This document shows, piece by piece, positions 33,688-41,740 of a DNA stretch of 64,000 bases. The notes beneath the pieces were generated by a model. The model was not told the DNA's origin and did not search any database. It saw only the letters and a program-made list of their open reading frames with translations. The translations under genes were made by a program, and so were the position numbers. Every line of letters begins with the position of its first letter. Position 1 is the stretch's first letter. The DNA is from Streptomyces sp. TSRI0281 (GTDB lineage Bacteria; Actinomycetota; Actinomycetes; Streptomycetales; Streptomycetaceae): positions 192,749 to 256,748 of the forward strand of contig NZ_LWLE01000035.1 in the NCBI RefSeq assembly GCF_001905125.1. The letters are read 5' to 3'.

Positions 33688-34124
33688 TCACCGGCCAGCG
33701 GCCATCGGCCGCGCGGCAGGGCGAACTCGCACCACACCACCTTGCCCGGGTTCCGCTCCCCCACCCCCCACCGGTCGGCCACGGCGGCCACCAGCAGCAG
33801 CCCCCGCCCGCCCTCGGCGTCCGGCCCCGGCGCGCCGGCCGCCGCACAGACCTCGCCGTCACCGCTGTCGTGCAGCTCGACGCGGATCAGCCCGTCGACG
33901 CGCTCCAGGTAGAGGTGGACCCGGAAACCGCGACCGGGCGGCACACCGTGCAGCAGCGCGTTGGTGGCGAGTTCGCTCACGCAGAGCACCACATCGTCGG
34001 CACGGTCCTCGCACGCCCAGTCGACCAGCGCCTCGCGGGCGAACTTCCGTACGGAAGGGATGGACCGGCGCTCACGGCGGTAGAACGCTTCACGGAAGTA
34101 CGGGAGTTGAGTTGGCTCGTTCAT
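33141..34124 (-). CDS. ATP-binding (HATPase, anti-sigma-like) protein with antisense-encoded extension
   Basis: The first 143 residues are a complete HATPase_c domain of the streptomycete RsbW-like type: FAREALVDWACEDRADDVVL, CVSELATNALLHGV (N-box), HDSGDGE and GGRGLLLVAAVADRWGVGER. Such proteins bind partner proteins or sigma factors. The frame then has no stop and continues about 184 codons antisense to the tetR gene, in Ser/Arg-rich sequence with no domain. The domain ends within a few codons of the tetR stop. The original stop was probably lost in a rearrangement. The ATG at 34124 has only a weak ribosome binding site. The functional product is likely the N-terminal part. Confidence 0.7.
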   Translation of the reverse strand: MNEPTQLPYFREAFYRRERRSIPSVRKFAREALVDWACEDRADDVVLCVSELATNALLHGVPPGRGFRVHLYLERVDGLIRVELHDSGDGEVCAAAGAPGPDAEGGRGLLLVAAVADRWGVGERNPGKVVWCEFALPRGRWPLAGDQPAGAHARRKVSTEACATLRSSSSPMVRVPIRDRASVEPVSSAMNCSAARSGSVERSRPLSISRAIRSARASLMRWGPLALTMSRVSGNRAISECSSRRRAQARSSQWSLSSSSATDSRVARRSSPGSSSGSSAARRLPRATCDSVSMAWRKSVALSWRWLYTVGLATPASSAISWTPAWS

Positions 34125-34231
34125 GCCGCCAAGGTCACACAACGTCACCGGCCCGGATCAGTGAGTCAGGTCGTACAACGGATCCGTACGACTCCTGACG
34201 GGTCGACCGACGATTCGGAACGGCGAGAGCC
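34091..34231 (+). repeat. 141-bp imperfect direct repeat, left copy (right copy 37037-37177)
   Basis: The two copies share exact blocks such as AGTACGGGAGTTGAGTTGG and AGGTCGTACAACGGATC, at roughly 75-80% identity by eye. The left copy covers the first codons and upstream region of the ATPase gene; the right copy directly precedes the XRE regulator gene. They bracket the dehydrogenase-HxlR-MFS module. Confidence 0.85.
34170..34192. promoter_or_regulatory. Palindrome in the left repeat
   Basis: GTCGTAC (34170-34176) and GTACGAC (34186-34192) flank AACGGATCC. It lies 46 bp upstream of the ATPase gene start and is a candidate operator for an XRE/DUF5753 regulator. Confidence 0.5.
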
Positions 34232-34275
34232 GACCACTCGCGCACTGCCCCCGCCCCCGCCGCCTCCCGCCCCGG

Positions 34276-35166
34276 TCAGTCGGTCCGCGTCTCGTCGAAG
34301 CTCGCGAAATAGGCGGCGGCCATGTCTTCGCCGCCGTGACCCTGGGCCGCCGCACGGGCGAAGCGTTCGGCGCTCGCTTCGGCCACGTCGAGGCGGATGC
34401 CGTGCTGCTGCCCGGCACGGACGATCAGCCGGGCGTCCTTCTCGGCGGTGGAGACCGCGAACGACGCCGGTGACAGCCGGCCCTCCAGGACGAGCGCGGA
34501 CTTGGCGCGCAGATAGCCCATGTCGAGCGGACCGCCCTCGATGAGACCGAAGAAGCTCTCCGGATCCACGCCGAGGACCTTGGACAGGGCCAGGACCTCA
34601 CCGGCCGCGCTGGTGGCGGCGAGGACCCAGCTGTTGGCCACGAGCTTGAGTCGGGTGGCGCTGCCCTCCGCACCGTCCTCACCGGTCCACACGGTACGGG
34701 CGCCGACGGCGTCGAACACGGGTGTCACGGCATCACGGCTTCCGGCCGGTCCGGCGGCCAGGACGACCAACTGCCCGGCCTCCGCGGGCTCCCGGGTTCC
34801 GAGAACGGGTGCGTCGAAGAAGACCAGCCCCTGTTCCCGGGCATGGTCGGCCAGCTCGCGCACGGCCTCGACCCCGGCGGTCGTGGACTGCACCCAGGCG
34901 GCGCCGGGCCGGAGCGCGGGCGCGGCCCGGCGCACGACGTCAAGAGCGGCGGGGCCGTCGTGGAGCATGGTGAGGACGACATCGGCACCCTCGACGGCGT
35001 CGGCGGGGGTGTCGGCGATGTACGCGCCGTCGGCGGCCAGCGGTTCGGCCTTGGCCCGGGTGCGGTTCCACGCGCGGACGGCGTGTCCGGAGCGGGTGAG
35101 GTTACGGGCCATCGCGGCCCCCATGATCCCGGTACCCAGGACGCTCACGGTGAGGTGATCGGTCAT
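34276..35166 (-). CDS. NAD(P)-dependent oxidoreductase, 3-hydroxyisobutyrate dehydrogenase-like
   Basis: A 296-residue beta-hydroxyacid dehydrogenase. The N-terminal Rossmann domain opens with VSVLGTGIMGAAMARNLTRS (GxGxMG). The substrate-binding motif is VFFDAPVLGTREPAEAGQLV near 120, and the catalytic Lys is in LKLVANSWVLAATSAAGE near 175. Arg in WNRT suggests NADPH. The family covers 3-hydroxyisobutyrate, tartronate semialdehyde and succinic-semialdehyde reductases; the substrate is not predictable. It lies in the module with the HxlR and MFS genes between the 141-bp repeats. The ATG at 35166 is the only start giving the intact Rossmann N-terminus. Confidence 0.85.
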   Translation of the reverse strand: MTDHLTVSVLGTGIMGAAMARNLTRSGHAVRAWNRTRAKAEPLAADGAYIADTPADAVEGADVVLTMLHDGPAALDVVRRAAPALRPGAAWVQSTTAGVEAVRELADHAREQGLVFFDAPVLGTREPAEAGQLVVLAAGPAGSRDAVTPVFDAVGARTVWTGEDGAEGSATRLKLVANSWVLAATSAAGEVLALSKVLGVDPESFFGLIEGGPLDMGYLRAKSALVLEGRLSPASFAVSTAEKDARLIVRAGQQHGIRLDVAEASAERFARAAAQGHGGEDMAAAYFASFDETRTD

Positions 35167-35267
35167 GACGTCGGTCGCCTGCCTTCTGCCGGTGCGGTGG
35201 GGTGCGCGTGCATCTTCACCCCTCGCGACCGCTGTCGCGACCCGGCGGCCCGTCGCTCCGCCCCCGC

Positions 35268-35720
35268 TCACCGGGCGGCGAGCTTGTGGACGGTGGTGTC
35301 GTCGGGGCTCAGCAGCCGCCCGTCCTCCGACCGGACCTCCAGTGGGCGAAGGCGGCTCCCCTGCTGCCGGTCGACCAGCTCCGAGTGCGGTTCGCCGGGC
35401 GCGAAGAAGCTCTGTTCGCCCCATTGCCGCAGCGCCACGATGACGGGGAAGAGAGACTTCCCCTTCGGGGTCAGCACGTACTCGCGGTAGGCGCTGCCGT
35501 CGGAGGCGGGGACGGATTCGAGGACACCACCGGCGACCAGGGAGCGCAGGCGCGTGGTGAGGATGTTCTTCGCCACGCCCAGGCTGCGCTGGAACTCCCC
35601 GAAGCGGCGGCTTCCGTCGAAGGCGTCCCGCACGATCAGCAGGGACCACCAGTCACCGATCGCGTCGACCGAGCGCGCGACGGGACAGTCGCTGTCATCG
35701 AAGCGCGTCCTGTTCACCAT
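35268..35720 (-). CDS. HxlR-family transcriptional regulator
   Basis: A 150-residue winged-helix regulator: CPVARSVDAIGDWWSLLIVR, FGEFQRSLGVAKNILTTRLR and the wing YREYVLTPKGKSLFPVI. HxlR proteins often sense electrophiles or redox change through an N-terminal Cys; here that is the Cys of SDCPVARS near residue 12. The ATG at 35720 is preferred because GGAGG lies 5 bases upstream; two earlier in-frame ATGs (35732, 35738) lack one. It is divergent from the MFS gene, with an inverted repeat between them, and probably controls it and the dehydrogenase downstream. Confidence 0.88.
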   Translation of the reverse strand: MVNRTRFDDSDCPVARSVDAIGDWWSLLIVRDAFDGSRRFGEFQRSLGVAKNILTTRLRSLVAGGVLESVPASDGSAYREYVLTPKGKSLFPVIVALRQWGEQSFFAPGEPHSELVDRQQGSRLRPLEVRSEDGRLLSPDDTTVHKLAAR

Positions 35721-35751
35721 GTCGTCCTCCATCCTCATGCCGGTTGCAACA

Positions 35752-35786
35752 TGCTACCAAAATAGTTACCGTCCTCACTGGTAGCA
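35752..35786. promoter_or_regulatory. Candidate HxlR operator
   Basis: TGCTACCA (35752-35759) and TGGTAGCA (35779-35786) are perfect 8-bp inverted arms with 19 bases between, in an AT-rich stretch (AAATAGTTACC). They sit in the 96-bp divergent region between hxlR and the MFS gene. Confidence 0.55.
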
Positions 35787-35816
35787 AGATGAAACCAGTC
35801 GTACGGAGGGTTCCGC

Positions 35817-37055
35817 ATGGTCGGCAACAGTGAGGCCGTGACACCACGGACCGCGGCGCGGAGCGGGGGTGTCACCGGGTACGCCCTGTCCCGTGGCGTG
35901 GTCATGCTGTTCGCCGTCGCGTGCGGTACCGCGGTGGCCAACGTCTACTTCGCCCAGCCACTCCTGGTGACGCTGGGCCATGACCTCGCGATGAGCCCGG
36001 CCCTCATCGGCAGCGTCGTCACACTCACGCACATCGGATACGGGCTGGGGCTGTTCTTCCTCGTGCCCTTGGGGGACGTGGCCGACCGCCGACGGATCAT
36101 CGTGGTCCAACTGCTGCTCCTGGTCGGGGCGCTGGCCGTGGTCGCCACCGCCGGGACAGCAGGGATCCTGCTCGCAGGCATGGCCGCGGTGGGGCTGCTC
36201 GCGGTGGTCACACAGACGCTGGTGGTCTTCGCCGCGTCACTGGCCCCGCCCGACCGGCGCGGACGTGTCGTCGGCCTGGTGACCAGCGGCGTCGTCATCG
36301 GCATCCTGCTCGCCCGCACCGTGTCCGGCCTCCTGGCCGACCTCGCGGGCTGGCGCTCCGTCTACCTCGCATCGGCGGTGCTCATCGCGGTACTCGCCCT
36401 GGTCCTGCACCGGGTGCTGCCGCGCCACGGCGACGTACTGCCGACGGCTTCCCTGCGTTACGGGCAGCTGCTGCGCTCCACGGTGACCCTGTTCGCGCGG
36501 GAACGGCTCCTCCGGCTCCGGGCCGTGTTCGGGCTGCTGATCTTCGCCGCGTTCAGCACCCTGTGGAGCAGCGTCGCGCTGCCGCTCAGCGAGGCCCCGT
36601 ACTCCATGTCCCACACCGCGATCGGCGCGTTCGGGCTGGTCGGAGCCGTGGGCGCGCTCGCCGCGACGGCGGCGGGCCGCCTGAACGACCGGGGGCTCTC
36701 CCGGCGGACCACAGGCATCGGCCTGGCACTGCTCGCCGCTTCGTGGCTGCCCCTGGCCTTCACCCGCAGCTCGCTCTGGGCGCTGGTCATCGGCGTGATC
36801 GTCCTCGACCTGGCCGTACAGGCGGTCCATGTCACCAACCAGACCCTGATCTACGCCCTGCACCCGGACGCGGGCGGGCGGCTGATCGGCGGATACATGA
36901 TCTTCTACGCGATCGGCAGCGCCGCCGGCGCCATCGCCGCGACCTCCCTGTACGCGGCGGCCGGCTGGGGAGCCGTATGCGCACTGGGCGCCGGGATCAG
37001 CGGCCTCGCGTTCCTGCTGTGGGCACTCACGCGGCACACGGAGTACGGGAGTTGA
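35817..37055 (+). CDS. MFS transporter, drug-efflux type
   Basis: A 412-residue membrane protein with about 12 hydrophobic helices. The first is near 25 (GVVMLFAVACGTAVANVYFA). The loop motif after helix 2 reads PLGDVADRRRIIVV, a variant of the MFS G-x-x-x-D-R-x-G-R signature. The ATG has GGAGGG upstream. Divergent HxlR control suggests inducible export of a toxic compound, possibly the one reduced by the neighbouring dehydrogenase. The last codons (EYGS and the TGA) lie inside the right 141-bp repeat, so the native C-terminus was replaced or trimmed when the module inserted. Confidence 0.85.
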   Translation: MVGNSEAVTPRTAARSGGVTGYALSRGVVMLFAVACGTAVANVYFAQPLLVTLGHDLAMSPALIGSVVTLTHIGYGLGLFFLVPLGDVADRRRIIVVQLLLLVGALAVVATAGTAGILLAGMAAVGLLAVVTQTLVVFAASLAPPDRRGRVVGLVTSGVVIGILLARTVSGLLADLAGWRSVYLASAVLIAVLALVLHRVLPRHGDVLPTASLRYGQLLRSTVTLFARERLLRLRAVFGLLIFAAFSTLWSSVALPLSEAPYSMSHTAIGAFGLVGAVGALAATAAGRLNDRGLSRRTTGIGLALLAASWLPLAFTRSSLWALVIGVIVLDLAVQAVHVTNQTLIYALHPDAGGRLIGGYMIFYAIGSAAGAIAATSLYAAAGWGAVCALGAGISGLAFLLWALTRHTEYGS

Positions 37056-37116
37056 GTTGGCTCATTCCGGCCGCCACGGTCACCCAAAGTCACTAGCGTG
37101 AATCAGTGCGCAGGAG

Positions 37117-37139
37117 GTCGTACAACGGATCTGTACGAC
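37117..37139. promoter_or_regulatory. Palindrome in the right repeat, upstream of the XRE gene
   Basis: GTCGTAC (37117-37123) and GTACGAC (37133-37139) flank AACGGATCT, 44 bp before the XRE start. It is conserved with the left copy although surrounding bases differ, which supports an operator role. Confidence 0.55.
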
Positions 37140-37182
37140 CTCTGACGGGTCATCCGGGGTTCGAAATGGGGAGAGCCAGTCC

Positions 37183-38004
37183 ATGCACTCGGCAAAGAGC
37201 AACAAGCGGATCACGTCCTGGCATCTGATCGGCGTCCAGCTGGCGACGTTCCGTAAAGCGGCCGGATACACCCAGGCGACCCTGGCGGAAGCATGCCGCG
37301 TGGGTGAGGACACGATCGCCTCGATCGAGCAGGGACGCAGGCAACTGCAGATGGACTTCGCCGTCCTGCTGGACGAACTGCTGGACACCAAGGGGGTGTT
37401 GCAGGTAGCCGTGGCGAAGATCCCCAAGAAGGAGCGTTACCCGGCATTCGTCCAGGACCTCGTGGAGTACGAGCAGGACGCGGTGACACTGCTCTCGTAC
37501 GAGAATCAGGTGGTGCCCGGCCTGCTCCAGACCGAGGAGTACGCCCGGTTCATCTTCTCCTGCCTCTATCCGCCGGTCGAAGAGTCGGAGCAGGAGGAAT
37601 GGGTGACTGCCCGGCTCGACCGGCAGAAGCTCCTCGAACGCAAACCGCGCCCGATGCTGCACTTCATCCTGGAGGAGAGCATGCTGCGCAGCCGGATCGG
37701 TGACCCCGCCATACTGCGGCGGCAGATGCAGCACCTGCGCCGCTGCATGGAACTGCCCTTCCTGGGGCTCCAGATCATGCCGATGGAGCTGCCCAAGCAC
37801 GCGGGGCTCGCGGGGCCCATGGTGCTGCTGGAGACCCCTGATCACGACTACTACTCTTACGTCGAGGGGCAGCTCACCAGCTTCCTGCATGTGGATCCGG
37901 ACGACGTCAGCGTGCTCCAACAGAAATATGGGATGCTGCGTTCGCAGGCGCTATCCATTGAGCTGAGCATGCGCCTCCTGGACGAACTGCTTGGAGAGAC
38001 ATGA
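37183..38004 (+). CDS. XRE-family regulator with DUF5753 domain (WhiJ-type)
   Basis: A 273-residue protein. The Cro/CI helix-turn-helix is at about 16-70 (LATFRKAAGYTQATLAEACR, VGEDTIASIEQGRRQL). A DUF5753 domain follows from about 90 (YENQVVPGLLQTEEYARFIF, RPMLHFILEESMLRSRIG). These regulators pair with small DUF397 proteins and often with an HATPase partner, as in the whiJ-like gene sets. Here the DUF397 gene overlaps by 4 bp, and the HATPase gene, normally adjacent, is displaced to 34124 by the inserted module. The upstream palindrome is its likely site. Confidence 0.88.
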   Translation: MHSAKSNKRITSWHLIGVQLATFRKAAGYTQATLAEACRVGEDTIASIEQGRRQLQMDFAVLLDELLDTKGVLQVAVAKIPKKERYPAFVQDLVEYEQDAVTLLSYENQVVPGLLQTEEYARFIFSCLYPPVEESEQEEWVTARLDRQKLLERKPRPMLHFILEESMLRSRIGDPAILRRQMQHLRRCMELPFLGLQIMPMELPKHAGLAGPMVLLETPDHDYYSYVEGQLTSFLHVDPDDVSVLQQKYGMLRSQALSIELSMRLLDELLGET

Positions 38005-38270
38005 CCCGCGCAGCACACCCGGACCCCCGCCCCGCCACGCTCGACTGGTTCAAGTCCAGCTACAGCAGCGACCAAGGTGGGGCCTGCGTCGAAGTCGCCT
38101 ACGACTGGCGCAAGTCCAGTTACAGCAGCGACCAGGGCGGCAACTGCGTCGAGGTGGCCGCGCACCCGGCCGCCGTGCACATCCGCGACTCCAAGGTCGC
38201 CGACGGACCGGTCCTCACCGTTCCCCCCACCGCCTGGGACGCGTTCATCAGCAGCGCCACCGTCCAGTAG
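38001..38270 (+). CDS. DUF397 protein with duplicated motif
   Basis: An 89-residue DUF397 protein. The family motif occurs twice: WFKSSYSSDQGGACVEVA near 17 and WRKSSYSSDQGGNCVEVA near 36. Typical DUF397 proteins (60-70 residues) have it once, so an 18-19 codon internal duplication is visible. The end (VHIRDSKVADGPVLTVPPTA, WDAF) is standard. The ATG overlaps the XRE stop (ATGA), giving translational coupling. DUF397 proteins act as partners or antagonists of the DUF5753 regulator. Confidence 0.88.
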   Translation: MTRAAHPDPRPATLDWFKSSYSSDQGGACVEVAYDWRKSSYSSDQGGNCVEVAAHPAAVHIRDSKVADGPVLTVPPTAWDAFISSATVQ

Positions 38271-38309
38271 ACGCGGGCCGTGGCGCGCTGACGGAACGCA
38301 TCCCGACCG

Positions 38310-38337
38310 CCGTATCAGGGGCGACCCCCCGATACGG
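38310..38337. terminator. Bidirectional terminator
   Basis: CCGTATC (38310-38316) and GATACGG (38331-38337) pair, with an inner GGGG/CCCC stem, between converging genes. Confidence 0.65.
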
Positions 38338-38354
38338 TCGGCGGCTGCCGGGGG

Positions 38355-39170
38355 TCAGACGTTGCGCTTGATGGTCTTGCTGATCCAGTCCGCGTAGGCG
38401 GGCACGTTGCTGTAGAGACCCGGCCCGTCCGAGCACGCGACGTTCGGGGCGCCGGGGCCCGATGTGGCCCCCACCAGCTCCCAGCGTCCGTGTCGGCCCT
38501 TCTGGAGCTGCGGCCCCCCGGAGTCCCCGAAGCACGCCATGGCCTTGGGCACGCGGCTGATCGTGCACAACCGGGTCCGGTCCGCGTAGCCGGGGGCGCA
38601 CTCGGCTTCGGAGCCCCTGCGCGTACCGAGTTCCTGCAGCCGCTCCGCGAACTTCATCTCGGTGTCGACGGTGGTGCCGAATCCCAGGAGCCGGGTCGGG
38701 GTGCCCGGCCGCGCGGCCCGCTCGGCGATACGGATGGGCTTCTCGGCGACCGGGCGGTCGAGGCGGACGAGCGCGACGTCATCCTTGTTGGCGGCCGTCA
38801 CACCGCCGTTCACATAACCGGGATGGACGACCGTCCGCTCGATGGCCCGGACGGTTCCCCCGGACTTCCGGTGCGCGCTGCCGATCCGGACGATGCCGTC
38901 CAGCTCAAGGCCGTCCCCCTGGACGCAGTGGGCCGCCGTCAGTACCCACTGCCGGTCGATGAGCGACGCCCCGCACGTACCGTCGTACAGCCCGTGTTCC
39001 GGGGCCGACTCCGGGATCGTCGCCATGAACGGGTAGCGCTCGGTGGAATCGTCACCGTTGACGATCGCTCCGGCACTGCCGGTCATCAGGGTGGCGCAGG
39101 CAGCGACGGCGAGCGCACCGACGGCAGTGGTGCGCACCGCGCGGCGGCGCACCGACTTCAAGCTGAACAC
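38355..39170 (-). CDS. Secreted trypsin-like serine protease (S1 family)
   Basis: A 271-residue protease. The signal sequence (SVRRRAVRTTAVGALAVAAC) is followed by a short propeptide and the activation site AIVNGDDS. The triad is visible: His in LTAAHC, Asp in DDVALVRL and Ser in CFGDSGGP. Cysteine pairs surround these sites. The GTG at 39170 gives a normal signal peptide and has AAGGAA upstream; a longer in-frame start at 39257 would bury it. It is exported and probably nutritional or developmental. The 270-bp region to the divergent lipoprotein gene shows no clear operator. Confidence 0.88.
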   Translation of the reverse strand: MFSLKSVRRRAVRTTAVGALAVAACATLMTGSAGAIVNGDDSTERYPFMATIPESAPEHGLYDGTCGASLIDRQWVLTAAHCVQGDGLELDGIVRIGSAHRKSGGTVRAIERTVVHPGYVNGGVTAANKDDVALVRLDRPVAEKPIRIAERAARPGTPTRLLGFGTTVDTEMKFAERLQELGTRRGSEAECAPGYADRTRLCTISRVPKAMACFGDSGGPQLQKGRHGRWELVGATSGPGAPNVACSDGPGLYSNVPAYADWISKTIKRNV

Positions 39171-39440
39171 AGAGGGTTCCTTTCCCTCGGAAATCCGGAC
39201 ATGTTCAGCCTGCGTGTTGGCGCTCTGCCGGACCATCCGGCCAGCAGGTCCGAGCATGGTGGAGCCTGCACCCCGTCCCGCTCGGCGGCCCCACTCGCCG
39301 ACGACCGCCCTGGACCGGCCCTCGGCCCCGACTCCGTTCAGGGCGCGGCCAGTTCATCAATTTGCCCATGAACCGACCACGCATCGCGAGGTCCGCTAGC
39401 CTGCCCCCGGAGCGCATCGGCCGGGGTCGAGGGGGGCGTC

Positions 39441-40067
39441 ATGACACGTACACGTCGGGTCAGCGGGAACATGGTCCTGGTCGTGGCGGCCCTGTCCGCA
39501 GTCCTGGCCGGCTGCGGTGGCGACGGCTCGTCCGACGGATCGGCACCCTCGCCCTCCCCCGAACGCACCGCGGGACCCGGCACCTACGCACCGCCCGACC
39601 GCCTGTGCGACCTGGTCGACTTCAGCGAACTCGCCACCGCCGTAGCCCCCTTCGCGAGCGCGGCCCAGGGACGCGAGACCGGGGGCGATCCCTCGGTGTC
39701 CAGCGGCTCCGAGTGCAAGCAATCGCTCAGCAACGGCACAACGGTGCACGCACGCGCCGTCGCCCGGTGCAGCGCCTGGAAGGACATCGGCAAGGCGATC
39801 GGCATGCACCGGCACGTCAGGGAAACCGCCGAGGTCGCGGACTCCTCCCTGACCGACGTCAAGGGACTCGGGAACCAGGCGTACCGCTATGTCTCCTCCG
39901 AGGACGGCCCCTGGAAGGCCGACCTCCGTCTGATCGTCCGGGACAGCAATCTCGACTGCGAGTTCCACACCCAGAGCGGGCATCCGATGAACGCGCAGGA
40001 CCTGGACATCACCTTCGCAGCCATGGAAGCCACCGCCAAGAACCTCCTGCCGAAGCTCCGGCCCTGA
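39441..40067 (+). CDS. DUF3558-type lipoprotein
   Basis: A 208-residue lipoprotein with lipobox LAGC near 21-24 and a Ser/Pro-rich linker (SSDGSAPSPSPE). A DUF3558-like domain follows (LCDLVDFSELATAV, and paired cysteines in SECKQSLS, ARCSAW and LDCEF). Function unknown. GGGGGG precedes the ATG. It is divergent from the protease gene. Confidence 0.75.
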   Translation: MTRTRRVSGNMVLVVAALSAVLAGCGGDGSSDGSAPSPSPERTAGPGTYAPPDRLCDLVDFSELATAVAPFASAAQGRETGGDPSVSSGSECKQSLSNGTTVHARAVARCSAWKDIGKAIGMHRHVRETAEVADSSLTDVKGLGNQAYRYVSSEDGPWKADLRLIVRDSNLDCEFHTQSGHPMNAQDLDITFAAMEATAKNLLPKLRP

Positions 40068-40080
40068 GCCTGCTCGGGCA

Positions 40081-40212
40081 GAGGGCAGCTACGACCGGCG
40101 CCTCTCGGTCGTGCCGTTCCCGAGCGAGGAGATCGCGGCGTACGCCCGGCAGGGGTTCACGGGGTTGAAGCGGGAGCAGGCCCGGCTGCTGGGACGGCGT
40201 CTCGCTCGCTGA
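40081..40212 (+). pseudogene. Short orphan C-terminal reading frame
   Basis: The frame ending at the TGA of 40210-40212 reads SYDRRLSVVPFPSEEIAAYA, RQGFTGLKREQARLLGRRLA. It looks like a real protein tail with balanced composition but has no start or ribosome binding site. The upstream bases lead straight from the lipoprotein stop codon. It is probably the remnant of a deleted gene, parent unidentified. Confidence 0.35.
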
Positions 40213-40251
40213 CCGACTTCGTTGGCCGGGCCGCAACCCCACCGGCAGGGC

Positions 40252-41619
40252 TCAGAACCCGCCGCCGCCGTCGAACCCTCCCCCGCCTCCGCCGTCCCCG
40301 AAGCCGCCGCCGCCGAAGCCGGAGGAGTCGAAGTCCGAGCCGGAGAAGTCGCCGCCGCTCCAGTCGCCGCCGCCTCCGCCGAAGTCACCGCCTCCGTACT
40401 CCCCCGCGTACGCCGGGGTGGCGAGCATGGAGCCGAGCATCGTGCCGACCAGCAGGCCGGGGAGCAGGCCGCCGCCGAAGTAGCCGCCCGCCCAGGGGCC
40501 GTAGGCCGGGCCCGCCTCCCAGTACGGGCGGCGGCGGCCGTCGCCGACGTCGACCGTGCGGCTCATCGGGTCCTCGCCCTCGCGCAGCCGGACCTCGTCC
40601 GCACCGCAGACGGGGACCTCGCGGGCCGCGCCGCCGGACGGGGTCCACAGCACGTCGGCGACCGAGGGGCCGTGGCGCGGGTCGAAGAAGCACGGCGGGC
40701 GGCGGGCCGGGACCGGTTTGCCCGTGCGGCGGGCCTCCAGTACGGCGAGGGAGTAGCGGCCGTCCTCCAGGGACTGGGTGACCGGGCGCACGTCCGAGGG
40801 GTGCTGGGCGTGCTCCATCTTCGTCTTGGCGCTCTCGTAGGAGTCGAGGGCGCGTTCGTAGTCGGCACGCACCGTGTCGTCCGCGCCCTTCTCCGCCGGA
40901 TGGAAGTCGAGCCGCTCCAGGGTCTCGCCGTACGCGGTGATGTCCTCGTCCACGACGACCCGGAGCTTGTCGAGCGCCGCCCGTTCCTCTTCCTCCTTGC
41001 GGCGCCGGTTGCGGCGGACGACCGCGTATGCGCCCGCGCCGCCCACCACGGCGATCGCGCCGAGAGCGATGAGGCCGGTCGAGGGGGATCCGCCGCTGTC
41101 CGAGCTGCCGCCGGACCAGGAGGCGGGGGCGCTGCCCCGGGCCTGCTCGACGGCACGGTCGACGAAGGCGTTCAGCTGGGCGGCGGTGCCGGTGTCGGTG
41201 GCCGGTGTCTTCACGGCGTCGGTGAGATTCACGACCGCGCGGGTCGGCATGACCTGCGGGTCCGCTCCCGCGTTGAAGCCGTTGCCGAGACGTACGGCGT
41301 ACACGCCGGTGATGCCGGTGTCCGCGCGCAGGGTCTGGAGCAGATCCTGCGCGGGGAAGGCGGAGGTGGCGGGGAGGACGGCCACGAGCACCGGCTTGTC
41401 GGCGTCCGTGATCTTCTTCTCCAGGGCCTTTTCCTGGGCGGCCGAGAGCTGGTCGCGGGCGCCCGGGTCCACATAGACCGGATCTTTCCGCAGGGCCTGT
41501 GCGGCGTCGTTGAGGGTCGCGGCGGGGGCGGCGGACGCGGCCGGGGCAAGAGCGAGGGCCACGGCTGCGAATATGAGCAGCAGGCCCGCCATGAGCGTGG
41601 AAAAAAGCCTTTTCCTCAT
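40252..41619 (-). CDS. TPM-domain membrane protein with Gly-rich tail
   Basis: A 455-residue protein. The signal peptide (LMAGLLLIFAAVALALAPAA) leads to an extracytoplasmic TPM-like domain (about 33-165; LRKDPVYVDPGARDQLSAAQ, VLVAVLPATSAF). A transmembrane helix lies near 185-205 (TGLIALGAIAVVGGAGAYAV), then a cytoplasmic coiled segment rich in Glu/Arg (RRNRRRKEEEERAALDKLRV). The C-terminal 60 residues are Gly/Asp/Phe repeats (GGGDFGGGGGDWSGGDFSGS). TPM proteins elsewhere assist membrane complexes such as photosystem repair; here the role is unknown. Glycine-rich tails of this kind are common in the streptomycete members. Confidence 0.78.
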   Translation of the reverse strand: MRKRLFSTLMAGLLLIFAAVALALAPAASAAPAATLNDAAQALRKDPVYVDPGARDQLSAAQEKALEKKITDADKPVLVAVLPATSAFPAQDLLQTLRADTGITGVYAVRLGNGFNAGADPQVMPTRAVVNLTDAVKTPATDTGTAAQLNAFVDRAVEQARGSAPASWSGGSSDSGGSPSTGLIALGAIAVVGGAGAYAVVRRNRRRKEEEERAALDKLRVVVDEDITAYGETLERLDFHPAEKGADDTVRADYERALDSYESAKTKMEHAQHPSDVRPVTQSLEDGRYSLAVLEARRTGKPVPARRPPCFFDPRHGPSVADVLWTPSGGAAREVPVCGADEVRLREGEDPMSRTVDVGDGRRRPYWEAGPAYGPWAGGYFGGGLLPGLLVGTMLGSMLATPAYAGEYGGGDFGGGGGDWSGGDFSGSDFDSSGFGGGGFGDGGGGGGFDGGGGF

Positions 41620-41699
41620 ACTTCACGCTACTCCAGACAGGCAACCTCCTCCAGGCGGGCAGCCCGCTCCGGGCGGGCCCGCTTCTCCAGGCGGGCCGG

Positions 41700-41732
41700 C
41701 TCCTCCGGGAAAGGCCGGTCCGCCCGGAGGAG
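41700..41732 (-). terminator. Hairpin after the remnant region
   Basis: CTCCTCCGGG (41700-41709) and CCCGGAGGAG (41723-41732) form a 10-bp stem, 8 bp after the minus-strand stop at 41741. The stretch 41640-41700 is made of imperfect CTCCAGGCGGGC-type repeats. Confidence 0.55.
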
Positions 41733-41740
41733 GTCCGGCG

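Noticed and set aside
41628..41740. Reading the dppC frame through to 41628 as an intact permease
   Set aside because: After PNLTAVIASG the residues become Arg/Pro/Glu-rich repeats and no hydrophobic helices follow, while another frame carries a normal-looking protein tail; truncation is the better reading.
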